Position numbers and translations under genes: made by a program. 64,000 bases of DNA, taken from the NCBI RefSeq assembly GCF_006334915.2, contig NZ_VDMA02000022.1, positions 1 through 64,000 of the forward strand. Reading direction: 5' to 3'. Source of the stretch: Microbispora catharanthi. Lineage in GTDB: Bacteria > Actinomycetota > Actinomycetes > Streptosporangiales > Streptosporangiaceae. A model generated the notes under the pieces. The model was not told where the DNA came from and ran no database searches. It saw nothing but the letters and a program-made list of their open reading frames with translations. The first letter of the stretch is position 1; each line of letters opens with the position of its first letter. Below are positions 51,501 to 59,645 of this stretch, in pieces.

Positions 51501-52117
51501 TCGCCCGCGGCGCGGAGATTCCCGTCCCGCGCCGCAGCGGATGGGACGTCATGGCGGTCAGCCCGGACGGCCGGGTCCTCGCGATCGGCGGACGGGACGC
51601 CGCCCTGGTCGACCTGGCCACCGGAACGGTCGCCGGCCGTCCATTCGGGCCCGTCCTCGACGGGGTGCGGTCGATCGCGTTCAGCCCCGGCGGCTCGATG
51701 ATCGCCACCGGCTTCCACGAGGCCGGCGTGGGCCTGTGGGACGCCCGCACGCTGCGGCGTACGGGGACGCTCGCGCCCGAGGAGGGACGGTTCGACGACG
51801 TCGTGGCGCTCGCCTACTCGCCCGACGGGCGGCTGATCGCCACCGGCGGCACGAGCGGGGAGGTCCGCCTGTGGGACACCGGCACGCGGTCGCCGCTGGG
51901 CCTGCCGTACGCCGTCCACACCGGCCGGGTGCTCGCGCTCGCCTTCGACGCGGACGGGCGGTACCTCTACAGCGCCGGGCAGGACGGGACGCTGCGGCGC
52001 TACACGATCGACCCGGAGCGGGCCGCCGCCGAGGTGTGCGCGCGGGCGGGCGGCGCCCTGGGAGATGACGATTGGCGGCGCCTCGTGCCGGAGGCGCCCT
52101 ACCGGAAGGTGTGCTGA
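48560..52117 (+). CDS. Membrane Ser/Thr protein kinase with STAND-type helical region and WD40 propeller
   Basis: An 1185-residue Hanks-type kinase. The kinase domain (about 14-275) has the G-loop LGEGGQGVVYEAYD, VAVKVLRP, the catalytic VVHRDLKPDNVLI and VIDFGIAR. Residues 310-470 resemble the winged-helix region that precedes WD40 repeats in STAND NTPases (ALVPADQALVPRILLRMVAP, TLEKAFLDAS), without the NTPase itself. A transmembrane helix (LNAALAVLVAVAATSAGLAL) follows near residue 480. The extracytoplasmic part is a WD40-like propeller (AFSPDGRTIAVGHGGNVGFW, LAYSPDGRLIATGGTSGEVR). The ATG has GGGAGG five bases upstream. Confidence 0.9.
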   Translation: MATVLLPGDPRRLGGYWLAGRLGEGGQGVVYEAYDEAGRRVAVKVLRPAGGPGDARARARFAKEVAAARRVAPFCTARVIAADLEGPQPYIVSEFVAGPSLRAAVARDGPYGPGELHRLATGIATALAAIHGASVVHRDLKPDNVLIGPEGPRVIDFGIARTADMSLTTTGHVAGTPAFMAPESVLGARAGPAVDIWAWGAVTLFAATGREPFAEGAARLPVPGGGPGAAGQALTGVAALLHRILAAEPDLTALGEPLRGLVARALDKDPEARPDADTLLATLLGHPSPRGEALLAEGTRTAEGLGASRAGAPPSLAAVAEEAYGALVPADQALVPRILLRMVAPGEGNDDLPRPVPEDELLDGVVDRETAGRVLSGFARADLVVREGETVVLAATALLRAWPRLRGWVDADRAGLRVQRPLTEAARTWDLHGRRPGDLYQGTALETALGWAATARHHVTLNTLEKAFLDASRALVQVRARRRRRLNAALAVLVAVAATSAGLALNLKSSAERQRDVAVARRLAALAETSRSSDPTRAMALSVAAWRLAGVPEARAALYSSLAQPLRRIDPPPPVTAGARFDLSGDGRLLAVADAGRAVLWEVAAHRVAGGAQGIGPDPDAVALSPDGHRLAVSDGGRLRVWDLSTGRPLGPAFGNGALEMTFGPDGRRLAVLAPGHRGQVWDALRGVALLDVRDERAEGVEVSARHAVVLLDDGRYRLYEPVAGRAHGPRRLPAPAGGRADAVAFSPDGRTIAVGHGGNVGFWDLSTGRRRATVLEGASAVWLAYGDGGRLVLTFDRTGAGLWSADGGGLLAYSTPGDTTGMPDIRVATGAAGGPVLRYLLSGGRVATVDAGAGARSTAVSPSAVAAAFAPGARTLAVSPAGKGPLLWDPARDIRLGPPLGGTPAGALAFPDVHTLASVPAGEAPGEAATVSLWSVPDGRPLRRVPVAGAGSVGGLAVGGGVLAVAPVAEDYEPVRVWDLARGAEIPVPRRSGWDVMAVSPDGRVLAIGGRDAALVDLATGTVAGRPFGPVLDGVRSIAFSPGGSMIATGFHEAGVGLWDARTLRRTGTLAPEEGRFDDVVALAYSPDGRLIATGGTSGEVRLWDTGTRSPLGLPYAVHTGRVLALAFDADGRYLYSAGQDGTLRRYTIDPERAAAEVCARAGGALGDDDWRRLVPEAPYRKVC

Positions 52118-52122
52118 GCGAC

Positions 52123-53190
52123 ATGACGATCATCCACCACCTGCTCGCGCGGCTCCTGCGACGGCCCAGCGGCGACGGCGCCCCCATGGAGATCGAGCCC
52201 GTGGAGACCGAGCCGGTGGAGATCGAGTCGGTCGAGGTCGATCCCGACCCCGTCCCGATCGGCGGCGCGGACCAGGTCGTGGCGACCTTCGAGGTGGTCA
52301 CCAGCGGGTCGCCCGCCGAGGTGAAGGGCGACCTGGTGGCCCCGGACGGGTCCCGTACGGGCCTGGGCTTCGAGCGCGCGGAGCGCACGCCCTTCGAGGA
52401 GCGGTGGCGGGCCGGGCACGCGTTCGGCCGGGACTCGGCGATGGGGACCTGGCGCGTCGTGGTCGGCGTCGGCGGCGTCTCCGAGGAGCGGGAGTTCGAG
52501 GTCCGCGCCGAGGAGGGGCTGCGGCTGTCGAGGATCGACGGCTTCGAGCTGTCCCCGGATCCGATCGACGAGGGGGGTCGGCTGACCGTCTCGGGCCGCC
52601 TGGAGACGATGACCGGGAAGGACGACTGGGGCGGTCTTCCCGGCCGGACGGTCGCCCTGCTGTTCCGGCCCGACGACATGCTCGCCCGCAGGGAGGTGGC
52701 GCGGGTCGTCACCGGCAGGTCGGGCCGGTTCGACGCGACGGTGACGGCGACCGAGTCCGGCTTCTGGTCGGCGGAGTTCCGCAGGGCCGCAGAGGACCGT
52801 GTGCGCTCGACCGCCGCGAGGAGCGCCGAGGTCCGTTCGACAGTGCGAGCCGCCGGGGCCCGGACCACGATCACTTATTCGGCGAGCCCCAAGAGCGGCA
52901 GGCGAGGCAGGAAGGCGACCCACACCGGCACACTGCTCGTCCGGGTCGAGCCCGCCGGGGGGCCCGCCCGGTGGGACCCGCTGCCCCAGCAGCGCGTCCG
53001 CCTCTGGTTCGACCCGTCGGGCTCGGGCGCCGACGCCGTGCAGGGGTCGGCGACGACGGGTTCCGACGGCAGGTTCACCCTGCGGAAGAAGGTGCCGTCG
53101 ACGGGCGACTGGCAGGTTCGCTTCGACTCGCAGGCGCCGTCGCAGCGCCGGTCGTGCAAGTCACCGGTCCGCAGGCTCACCGCGACCTGA
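52123..53190 (+). CDS. Ig-like-domain protein, partner of the kinase
   Basis: A 355-residue protein starting 5 bases after the kinase stop, so in the same operon. No signal peptide. After residue 22 is a degenerate repeat of acidic units (MEIEPVETEPVEIESVEVDP). Three beta-sandwich-like segments follow, two with the pattern DGFELSPDPIDEGGRLTVSG and GRTVALLFRPDD; these resemble the substrate-adhesion Ig repeats of actinobacterial proteins. No catalytic motif is visible. A link to the kinase signalling pathway is inferred from the operon only. Confidence 0.65.
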   Translation: MTIIHHLLARLLRRPSGDGAPMEIEPVETEPVEIESVEVDPDPVPIGGADQVVATFEVVTSGSPAEVKGDLVAPDGSRTGLGFERAERTPFEERWRAGHAFGRDSAMGTWRVVVGVGGVSEEREFEVRAEEGLRLSRIDGFELSPDPIDEGGRLTVSGRLETMTGKDDWGGLPGRTVALLFRPDDMLARREVARVVTGRSGRFDATVTATESGFWSAEFRRAAEDRVRSTAARSAEVRSTVRAAGARTTITYSASPKSGRRGRKATHTGTLLVRVEPAGGPARWDPLPQQRVRLWFDPSGSGADAVQGSATTGSDGRFTLRKKVPSTGDWQVRFDSQAPSQRRSCKSPVRRLTAT

Positions 53191-53311
53191 GCCGCCCATA
53201 CCGGCAGCGGGCGCGTGTTACGCCGACCGGCTGAGCTGCGGATATGACGGGTGTCACGGGTCAGGACACGACGCGCGGCACTTATCGCCACATCGCCTGA
53301 TCCGTACTGTG

Positions 53312-53668
53312 ATGGTTATGACGAACACGCCATCATCGCAGCGTACGGACTGGAACATCTCCCTTCTCGGCGGCCTGAAGCGCCGGGGGCCGGGGCGGAT
53401 GCCCGCGGACACGGTCGTCCTCACCCCCGTGGGCGGAGCCGACCTCGACCTGAGCGACGCCGAGATCGCGCCGGTCACCTCGGTGACGAAGATCTCGATC
53501 GCGGGCGGCGTGCGGCTGCGGGTGCCCGCCGACGTCACGGTGGAGGTCGAGGGCTTCAGCCTGATCGGCGGACGCCGTGTGGAGCCGGGAACGCCTGGTC
53601 CCTCCGGGCGTGTCGTCCGGGTTCGCAACTACAGCGTCTTCGGCGGCGTCAGCGTCACCCGCGGCTGA
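53312..53668 (+). CDS. LiaF-like C-terminal domain protein
   Basis: A 118-residue protein. SLLGGLKRRGPGRMPADTVV, GGADLDLSDAEIAPVTSVTK and VEVEGFSLIGGRRVEPG ending VRNYSVFGGVSV are the characteristic Gly-Gly turns of the LiaF/DUF2154 beta-helix (cell-wall-active antibiotic response proteins). There is no transmembrane part, so it is a stand-alone cytosolic domain. Start: MVMTNTPSS, two ATGs in frame. No clear ribosome site. Possible link to envelope-stress sensing. Confidence 0.8.
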   Translation: MVMTNTPSSQRTDWNISLLGGLKRRGPGRMPADTVVLTPVGGADLDLSDAEIAPVTSVTKISIAGGVRLRVPADVTVEVEGFSLIGGRRVEPGTPGPSGRVVRVRNYSVFGGVSVTRG

Positions 53669-53694
53669 GCCCCTGCGTCCGAGGGGCGCAGGCT
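53666..53694. terminator. Bidirectional hairpin between convergent genes
   Basis: CCTGCG pairs with CGCAGG, extended by GAG/CTC with a 2-nt bulge, across TCCGAGGGG. It fills the 25-base space between the LiaF-like and phosphotransferase stop codons. Confidence 0.55.
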
Positions 53695-54590
53695 CAGGCG
53701 GGCCCGTCGTCCGCGAGGATGCGTTCGAGGGTGCGCCGGCCCATCCGGCTCATGGCCGGGTTGGTCTCGAGGTAGTACCAGACGGCCCCCATCGCCTGCG
53801 CGAAGGCCCACGCCTTGCCCCGCTCCCACTCGAGGTCGTCACACCCCAGGTCAAGACGGAGCACCTGGCGCGGCGCCGCCTCCAGCAGATGCCAGGCGCT
53901 CACGAGGTCGAGAGCGGGGTCGGCCGGCCCGAAGCCGCCGCCGTCGAGAATCCCGGCGAGGCGGCCGGCGGACACGAGCACGTTGCCGGGGATGAGATCA
54001 CCGTGGGTCATCACGTCGGCCGCTTCGCGCGGCAGGCTCCGGAACGTCTCCCACATCCGGCGCAGCCGGGGAACGTCCAGCAGCCCTTCACTGCGCTCGA
54101 AGCAGGTCTCCATCCACGCGTCGTGGGACCGGAGGTCGCCTCCCCGGCCCTTGCCGGAGAACATACGGCCACGCGTACCGACCGCGCGCAGGTCGGCGAT
54201 GAGATCGGCGAGATCGTGGGCGAACGCGACCGACTCGCCCGGGTCCTCGTCGGTCGCCACGGCGCCGGGCAGCCACGTCTGCACCGACCACGGAAGCGGA
54301 TATCCCGCACCGGGCTCGCCGAGCGCGACCGGCTCCGGCGTGGGAAAGCGGGTGCTGCCCGCCAGCTCGCGGGCCGCCTCCGCTTCGGACTCCAGCCGGC
54401 GCCGCGTCGCGTCGACCGGCCCTGGCTGCAGGGGAAACCGGGCCGTGAAGTGATCGCCGACGCGGAAGATGGCGTTGACCGTCCCATGGGCGTCGACGCC
54501 GGTGACGGGCAGGCTCCGCCACTGCGGGAACTGCTCGTCCACCAAGGCGCGCACCGTCTCCCGCGACACCGTCAGCTGGTCGGCGTGCAT
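53694..54590 (-). CDS. Aminoglycoside phosphotransferase (APH)-family kinase
   Basis: A 298-residue protein with the APH/choline kinase fold. The catalytic loop is VMTHGDLIPGNVLVSAGRLAG, and the metal-binding region GILDGGGFGPADPALDLVSA follows. The N-terminal nucleotide-binding lobe has FRVGDHFTARFPLQPG with a weak Lys/Arg pattern. Members phosphorylate aminoglycosides, macrolides or unrelated small molecules; this subgroup (macrolide-kinase-like, with WSVQTWLPG) is often of unknown substrate in actinomycetes. The start may be ATG 54590 or GTG two codons earlier. Confidence 0.85.
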   Translation of the reverse strand: MHADQLTVSRETVRALVDEQFPQWRSLPVTGVDAHGTVNAIFRVGDHFTARFPLQPGPVDATRRRLESEAEAARELAGSTRFPTPEPVALGEPGAGYPLPWSVQTWLPGAVATDEDPGESVAFAHDLADLIADLRAVGTRGRMFSGKGRGGDLRSHDAWMETCFERSEGLLDVPRLRRMWETFRSLPREAADVMTHGDLIPGNVLVSAGRLAGILDGGGFGPADPALDLVSAWHLLEAAPRQVLRLDLGCDDLEWERGKAWAFAQAMGAVWYYLETNPAMSRMGRRTLERILADDGPA

Positions 54591-54667
54591 CTTCACACGG
54601 GGAGCGTTCCGCGTTCCGGTCGTCTCCCGCAACCTGTTTTCGGCCCCCGCGGGGGCGTCGCCGGCCG

Positions 54668-55303
54668 TCAGGTACCCGCGGCCACCTGGCCGGGCGTCCA
54701 CGGAGGCAGGCCGAGCTGCACCGAGATGCCGCGGAGCAGCGAGTCGTGCATGCGGGCTCTGGTCATGCCGGAAACCTGTGTGGCCACGGCGATCTCGAAG
54801 CCGTCGATCTGGGTGAGGATCAGGTCGACGGTCTCCTCCACCGTCGAGTGGACCCGGAAGGCCCCGTTGGCCAGGCCCTCCTCGATCGCGGCGTGCATGG
54901 GGGCCCGCCAGCCGTCGTACTGGAGCCCGAAGAGGCGTCTGAGCTCTTTGTCCCGCGCGGACGCGGCGGCGTATTCCATGAACGCGAGGCAGCGGTTCCG
55001 GAAGCCGCGCGGGTGGGTGATGTATTCCACCAGACTGCGGATGCGGTCCCAGGGGTCGCGATGGCGGGCCGCTATCTCCTCCAGTCCCTGAATGATCTTT
55101 CCGGTGTGGTGCGCGAAGGCGGCCAGCATCAACCCGTCGCGGGTCTCGTAGTAGTGCTGCAGGGTGCCGATCGACACCCCGGCGTGCTTGGCGACGTCCC
55201 GCAGCCGGACCCGCTCGTAGCCCATCTCGGCGACCAGTTCGATGACCGAGGCGAGGATGCGCCCTCGCTGACCGTCGGTCCGTACCTCCAGTGCGGCGTC
55301 CAC
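54668..55303 (-). CDS. TetR-family regulator divergent from the amine-oxidation operon
   Basis: A 211-residue repressor. The helix-turn-helix is RILASVIELVAEMGYERVRL then RDVAKHAGVSIGTLQHYYET; the C-terminal domain (BetI-like; FLEYA-like AFMEYAAASARDKELRRLFG) binds the inducer. The start was put at GTG (VDAALEVRTD) because GAAAGGG lies six bases upstream; the frame is open 20 codons further. It is divergent from the operon that starts at 55498, which it most likely controls. Confidence 0.85.
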   Translation of the reverse strand: MDAALEVRTDGQRGRILASVIELVAEMGYERVRLRDVAKHAGVSIGTLQHYYETRDGLMLAAFAHHTGKIIQGLEEIAARHRDPWDRIRSLVEYITHPRGFRNRCLAFMEYAAASARDKELRRLFGLQYDGWRAPMHAAIEEGLANGAFRVHSTVEETVDLILTQIDGFEIAVATQVSGMTRARMHDSLLRGISVQLGLPPWTPGQVAAGT

Positions 55304-55393
55304 CCGTTGCCCTTTCTCGGACGGTCCTGTCCTGTCGCCTCCGGGTCGCACTATAGCCATCACTGACGCGTAGAAGGAACCCGAAAAGCCCTA

Positions 55394-55423
55394 TTGACAA
55401 GGGAACGAGCCCGCTCTTCTAAT
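55394..55423 (+). promoter_or_regulatory. Sigma70-type promoter of the amine-oxidation operon
   Basis: TTGACA at 55394-55399 and TCTAAT at 55418-55423 with an 18-base spacer. It lies about 70 bases upstream of the first gene, in the space shared with the divergent TetR gene. Confidence 0.6.
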
Positions 55424-55497
55424 AATGCGGTACTAACGGACCCGGGGCGCTTGACGCAGGTCGGAGCGTCCCGCCGAGCCATGGACTGGAGGGGGCG

Positions 55498-55848
55498 GTG
55501 GGCAAGACGATCATCTGTCCGTGCCATGACGTGACCGTCGAGGACATCCGGGCGATGTACGCCGCGGGCTACACCCACCCCGAGACGCTGAAGCGGGCGA
55601 CGGCCGTCTTCATGGGCCCCTGCCAGGGCAAGCACTGCGCGGGTCCGGTCATGGAACTGCTGCGGGAGCTGTCGGGCGGCGACGAGGGACGGGTCTCCCG
55701 GCGCCCCACGGCCCGGCCCCCGCTGCGTCCCGTCCTCCTCGGCGTGCTCGCCGGCGCCGCCGGGCCGTCCGCAGGGCCGCCCGCCCAGACGGGCCCCGAG
55801 ACGGGCCCCGGCACGGGCGCTGCGAGCGGTGCGACGGGGGGTGCCTGA
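55498..55848 (+). CDS. BFD-like [2Fe-2S] small subunit of a flavin dehydrogenase
   Basis: A 116-residue protein. The first 62 residues are a BFD-like [2Fe-2S] domain: ICPCHDVTVEDIRAMYAAGY with C-x-C, then FMGPCQGKHCAGP with C-x4-C. The rest is a Gly/Pro/Ala/Thr-rich tail with tandem GPETGPGTG-type units. In opine/proline dehydrogenases and HcnABC-like complexes such a small subunit links the two flavoproteins. It starts at GTG with GGAGGGGG upstream and is followed 2 bases later by the SoxB-like gene. Confidence 0.87.
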   Translation: MGKTIICPCHDVTVEDIRAMYAAGYTHPETLKRATAVFMGPCQGKHCAGPVMELLRELSGGDEGRVSRRPTARPPLRPVLLGVLAGAAGPSAGPPAQTGPETGPGTGAASGATGGA

Positions 55849-55850
55849 CC

Positions 55851-57047
55851 ATGGCGGTCCCCGGAGCCTGCCGCTCCCCGCTCCGCCGCGCGTACGACGT
55901 GGTGATCGTCGGCGCGGGCGTGCAGGGCCTCGCCCTGGCGTACGAGCTGGCCAAGCTCGGCGTCCGGGACGTGGCGGTGCTGGACCGGAGCTACCCCGGA
56001 GGCGGCGGCAGCGGGCGCAACGGCGAGATGATCCGCTCCGCGTTCGGCTCCCGCGAGTGGACGGGCCTGTTCGACGAGTCGCTGCGCCGCTGGCGCACGC
56101 TCTCCGCCGAACTGGACTTCAACGTGCTGTTCTCCGGCAGCGGCTACCTGGTGCTGGCCTCCACGCCGGAGCAGGTCGAGCGGTGCCGGGCCGACGCCGT
56201 ACGGCAGGCCGCGCTGGGCGTGCGCTCGCAGTTCGTCACTGCAGAGGAGGCACGCCGGATCGTGCCCGAGGTCAATCCCGATCTCGCGCTGGGCGGCGTC
56301 TACCAGGAGCACGCCGGATTCGCCCACCACGACGCCGTCGTGTGGGGGTACGCCCGGGCCGCCGCGCGCCTCGGTGTCGAGATCCACACCGGGGTCACGG
56401 TGACCGGTGTCGAGGTCGCCGGCGGAGCCGTACGCGGCGTGCGCACCGACCGCGGGGACGTCGCCGCGCCGGTCGTGGTGAACGCGGCGGGCGGCGGGGC
56501 CAGGACGATCGCCGAGATGGCCGGCGTGCGGCTGCCGACCCGCACCTGCCGCCTGGAGATGATCGTCACCGAGTCGGTGGCGCCGTTCCTGCGTCCCGCG
56601 CTCGCCAGCCTGGAACTGCTCGGTTACTGCCACCAGACGGCCAGGGGCGAGTTCGTGGGCGGGACCGAGTTGCCGTACTCCGACGTCAGCGACAGCCTCA
56701 ACGGCACCTACACGCTGCTCGCCGACATGGCCGCGAAGTTCGTCCGGCTGCTGCCCCGGCTGGCCGGGGTCCGGCTGCTCCGCCACTGGGCGGGGCTGGT
56801 CGACCAGGCGGACGACCTGTCCCCGGTGATCGGTCCGGTGCCCGAGGTCAGCGGGTTCCACCTGACCTGCGGCTGGGTCTACGGCTTCATGGGCGCTCCC
56901 GCGACCGGCGCGCTGCTCGCCCGGGGGATCCACGAGGGCGTCATGCCGGAGCTGATCCGGCCCTTCTCGGTCACCCGCCTGCACGAGGGACGGCTCATCC
57001 AGGAAGGCGCCCTCGTGGTCGCCGCGGAGGAGGGGAGCGCCGCATGA
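55851..57047 (+). CDS. FAD-dependent amine dehydrogenase subunit (SoxB/HcnC/OoxB-like)
   Basis: A 398-residue DAO-family flavoprotein. The FAD motif is YDVVIVGAGVQGLALAYELA near residue 16; GGSGRNGEMIRSAFGS follows the pattern used by sarcosine oxidase beta subunits. The C-terminal HWAGLVDQADDLSPVIGPVP and TCGWVYGFMGAPATGALLA complete the family. It is expected to oxidise the C-N bond of a secondary amine, amino acid or opine and pass electrons through the [2Fe-2S] proteins. ATGA overlap with the next subunit. Confidence 0.9.
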   Translation: MAVPGACRSPLRRAYDVVIVGAGVQGLALAYELAKLGVRDVAVLDRSYPGGGGSGRNGEMIRSAFGSREWTGLFDESLRRWRTLSAELDFNVLFSGSGYLVLASTPEQVERCRADAVRQAALGVRSQFVTAEEARRIVPEVNPDLALGGVYQEHAGFAHHDAVVWGYARAAARLGVEIHTGVTVTGVEVAGGAVRGVRTDRGDVAAPVVVNAAGGGARTIAEMAGVRLPTRTCRLEMIVTESVAPFLRPALASLELLGYCHQTARGEFVGGTELPYSDVSDSLNGTYTLLADMAAKFVRLLPRLAGVRLLRHWAGLVDQADDLSPVIGPVPEVSGFHLTCGWVYGFMGAPATGALLARGIHEGVMPELIRPFSVTRLHEGRLIQEGALVVAAEEGSAA

Positions 57048-58561
57048 GCCTGCGCATCACCACACATCCGTCAGCTTCGCCGGGCAGGTCCAGGCGGGTC
57101 GCGTTCACGTTCGAGGGCCGGACCCTGCACGGCTACGAGGGCGAGCCGGTCGCCACCGCGCTGCACGCCGCCGGGGTGCGGGTGCTCTCGCGCAGCTTCA
57201 AGTACCACCGCCCCCGCGGCATCGGGCTGACCTGCGGCACCCCCTCGTGCCCCGGCTGCCAGCTCACCGTCGACGGTCAGTACGGCCTGCCGGGATGCGC
57301 CACTCCGCTGCGCGGGGGCGAGTCGGTGCGCCGGGAGCGTGCCTGGCCCGGCGCCGACCGGGATCTGCTCGGGGCGGTCGACCGGTTCTCCGCGCTCGTT
57401 CCGGCGGGTTTCCAGTTCCGGCTGTTCCGCGGGTCACCCCGGCTGGCCCATCTGGCGGAACGCCTCATGGGCGTGATCGCCGGCGGCGGGCGGACGGTGG
57501 GGGCCGGCGCCGCCGCACGGGCGCTCCGACCCCGTCTGGGGGAGCGGCGGACCTCGCTCGCCGTCGTCGGCGGTGGTGTGGCCGGGCTGGCCGCCGCCCT
57601 GGCCGCCGCCGAGGGCGGGCTGGAGGTGGTCCTGGTGGACCAGGGCGACGAGCCGGGCGGCGTGCTCCGGGCGGAGACGCGTCGCGTGCGCGGCCTCGAC
57701 GGCGTGGAGGTCCCCGGATTCCGGCTGGCGGACGGCCTCGCGGCCCGGGCGCGGGCGCACGCCTCGATCACGGTGCTCACCGCGTCGACCGCGCTCGGCT
57801 GGTACGAGAGCGGAGTGCTGCCGGTGGACACTCCGGACGGCCTGCTGGTGCTGCGCCCCGAGCGGTTGCTGGTCGCGACCGGCGACTACGACGTCCCGAT
57901 GCCGTTCCCCGGCAACGACGTCCCCGGCGTGATGCTGGCCGGTCCGGTCCAGCGTCTGATCAACGTCGATCACGTCCGCCCCGGCGAACGCGCCGTCGTG
58001 GTGGCCGCCGAGCCGTACGGTTACGGCCTCGCCGAGCAGCTCCACGCCGTCGGCGTCGCGCTCGCGGCCGTCGTCGACCCCCGGCCGGAACAGGAGATCC
58101 CGGCCGGGGCGTTCCCGGCGGTGCTCGCCGCCGCGCGGGTACCCTACCTGCCGGGCCACGCCGTACGGGAGGCCGTGGGGCGCCGGGGCGTGCGCCGGCT
58201 GGTGGTCGCCCCGCCGGGCACGCGCGGCGCCGGCGGCCCGGTCGTGCGGCTGGCATGCGACACGGTTGTGGTGGCCGCGGGACGGCGACCCGCCGAGGAG
58301 CTGCTTCTGCAGCGGCTCTACCACGGCGACGTCACGCTCGACGTCATCCGTGACGAGGCGGACGGACCTTACTCCCTGCCGGGCGGCGTGGCGGTCGCGG
58401 GCGGCGCGGCGGGGACGACCGACCCCGCCACCGCCCTGGCACACGGCGCCGAAGCGGGCCGCCGCCTGTCCCGATGGAAGCCGGAAAGCGACCTTCCCCT
58501 CACCCCTGTCTCGCCCGGCGCGGCCGGGCGGCCGTCTCCTTCAGGAGGAACCAGTGACTGA
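57044..58561 (+). CDS. [2Fe-2S]-FAD fusion subunit (HcnA-HcnB / OoxA / SoxA-like)
   Basis: A 505-residue protein. Residues 15-95 form a ferredoxin-like [2Fe-2S] domain (LTCGTPSCPGCQLTVDG, then PGCATP: C-x4-C-x2-C...C). From residue 165 there is a pyridine-nucleotide-disulfide-oxidoreductase-type FAD domain (LAVVGGGVAGLAAALAAAEG, LLVATGDYDVPMPFPGNDVP, VVVAAGRRPAEELLLQRLYH). HcnA and HcnB are separate in pseudomonads; here they are fused, as in sarcosine oxidase alpha. The three genes together make a membrane- or soluble quinone-linked dehydrogenase. Its end overlaps the binding-protein gene by 8 bases. Confidence 0.9.
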   Translation: MSLRITTHPSASPGRSRRVAFTFEGRTLHGYEGEPVATALHAAGVRVLSRSFKYHRPRGIGLTCGTPSCPGCQLTVDGQYGLPGCATPLRGGESVRRERAWPGADRDLLGAVDRFSALVPAGFQFRLFRGSPRLAHLAERLMGVIAGGGRTVGAGAAARALRPRLGERRTSLAVVGGGVAGLAAALAAAEGGLEVVLVDQGDEPGGVLRAETRRVRGLDGVEVPGFRLADGLAARARAHASITVLTASTALGWYESGVLPVDTPDGLLVLRPERLLVATGDYDVPMPFPGNDVPGVMLAGPVQRLINVDHVRPGERAVVVAAEPYGYGLAEQLHAVGVALAAVVDPRPEQEIPAGAFPAVLAAARVPYLPGHAVREAVGRRGVRRLVVAPPGTRGAGGPVVRLACDTVVVAAGRRPAEELLLQRLYHGDVTLDVIRDEADGPYSLPGGVAVAGGAAGTTDPATALAHGAEAGRRLSRWKPESDLPLTPVSPGAAGRPSPSGGTSD

Positions 58562-59645
58562 CACCGGCGCGCACGGGATGCTCTCCCGCCGAACGCTGCT
58601 CATCCGCGGCGGCCAAGGGCTCGGCCTCCTCGCGGCCTCCGGCGTGCTCAGCGCCTGCGGCGGTGGCTTCTCCGCCTCGTCGTCGAGCGGTGGCGGTGGC
58701 GGCGCGACCCTGACCGTCGTGAGCTTCGGCGGCGACTACCAGAAGGCCCAGGCCAAAACCATGTGGGCGCCGTACGCCGCCAAGAACGGGATCACCGTGA
58801 AGGAGGACGGCCCGACGGACAACGCCAAGATCAAGGCGCAGGCCGAGTCCAGCAACCCGTCCTGGGACATCGTGGTCGTCGGGAACGACTTCGGCAGCGA
58901 GTCCGACGCTCAGTGGCTGGAGCCGATCGACTACTCGGTCGTCGACAAGTCGTCCATCGTCGACGGCTACGCGCAGACGTACCGCGTCGCCGCCGACATC
59001 GAGGGCACCGTCCTCGCGTACCGCTCCGACAAGACCGGTGGCGCCGCGCCCACCCCCTGGGCGGACTTCTTCGACCTGAAGAAGTACCCGGGCAAGCGCA
59101 CCGCGTGGAAGTCGGTGGGCGGCGGCATCTTCGAGATCGCGCTGCTCGCCGACGGCGTCGCCCCGGCAGACCTCTATCCGATCGACGTGGACCGGGCGCT
59201 GAAGAAGCTGTCCACGATCAAGGACCAGCTCATCTGGTGGGAGACCGGCGCCCAGGCCCAGCAGTATCTCGAGAGCGGGGAGGCGGTCATGGGCATGGTG
59301 TGGATCGCCCGCGCCGTGCTGTCGGCGGCGAACGCCCCCATCACGATCGCCTGGGACTCCTGGCTGTCGCAGGAGGCGTACTGGGTCGTGGTGAAGGGCA
59401 GCAGGAACAAGGCCGAGGCGATGAAGCTCATCGCCTACATGACTTCCGCCGGTCCCACCGCCGAGTTCACGAAGTACCAGCCGTACGGACCGGTGAGCAA
59501 GGCGGCGCAGGACAAGGTCGACCCCTCGGCGAGGGAGAACCTCCCGACCACCCACCTCGACACCCAGGTCAAGGTGAACGACGAGTGGTGGGGCAAGAAC
59601 CGTGACTCCGTCAACGACAGGTTCCAGCAGTGGCTGCTCTCCTGA
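58554..59645 (+). CDS. Polyamine-type ABC transporter substrate-binding protein (PotD-like)
   Basis: A 363-residue lipoprotein with a Tat-compatible signal (LSRRTLLIRGGQGLGLLAAS ending LSAC). It has the PotD/PotF-like core: TLTVVSFGGDYQKAQAKTMW, WDIVVVGNDFGSESD and IAWDSWLSQEAYWVVVKGSR. Family members bind spermidine, putrescine or other small cationic or carboxylate solutes. GTG start with AGGAGG. It supplies the solute that the oxidases of this operon use (inference). Confidence 0.9.
   Translation: MTDTGAHGMLSRRTLLIRGGQGLGLLAASGVLSACGGGFSASSSSGGGGGATLTVVSFGGDYQKAQAKTMWAPYAAKNGITVKEDGPTDNAKIKAQAESSNPSWDIVVVGNDFGSESDAQWLEPIDYSVVDKSSIVDGYAQTYRVAADIEGTVLAYRSDKTGGAAPTPWADFFDLKKYPGKRTAWKSVGGGIFEIALLADGVAPADLYPIDVDRALKKLSTIKDQLIWWETGAQAQQYLESGEAVMGMVWIARAVLSAANAPITIAWDSWLSQEAYWVVVKGSRNKAEAMKLIAYMTSAGPTAEFTKYQPYGPVSKAAQDKVDPSARENLPTTHLDTQVKVNDEWWGKNRDSVNDRFQQWLLS

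Noticed and set aside
47731-52068. A 1445-codon plus-strand frame over the DUF3103 and kinase genes
   Set aside because: Arg/Gly/Pro-rich shadow frame that crosses two real genes and a terminator.
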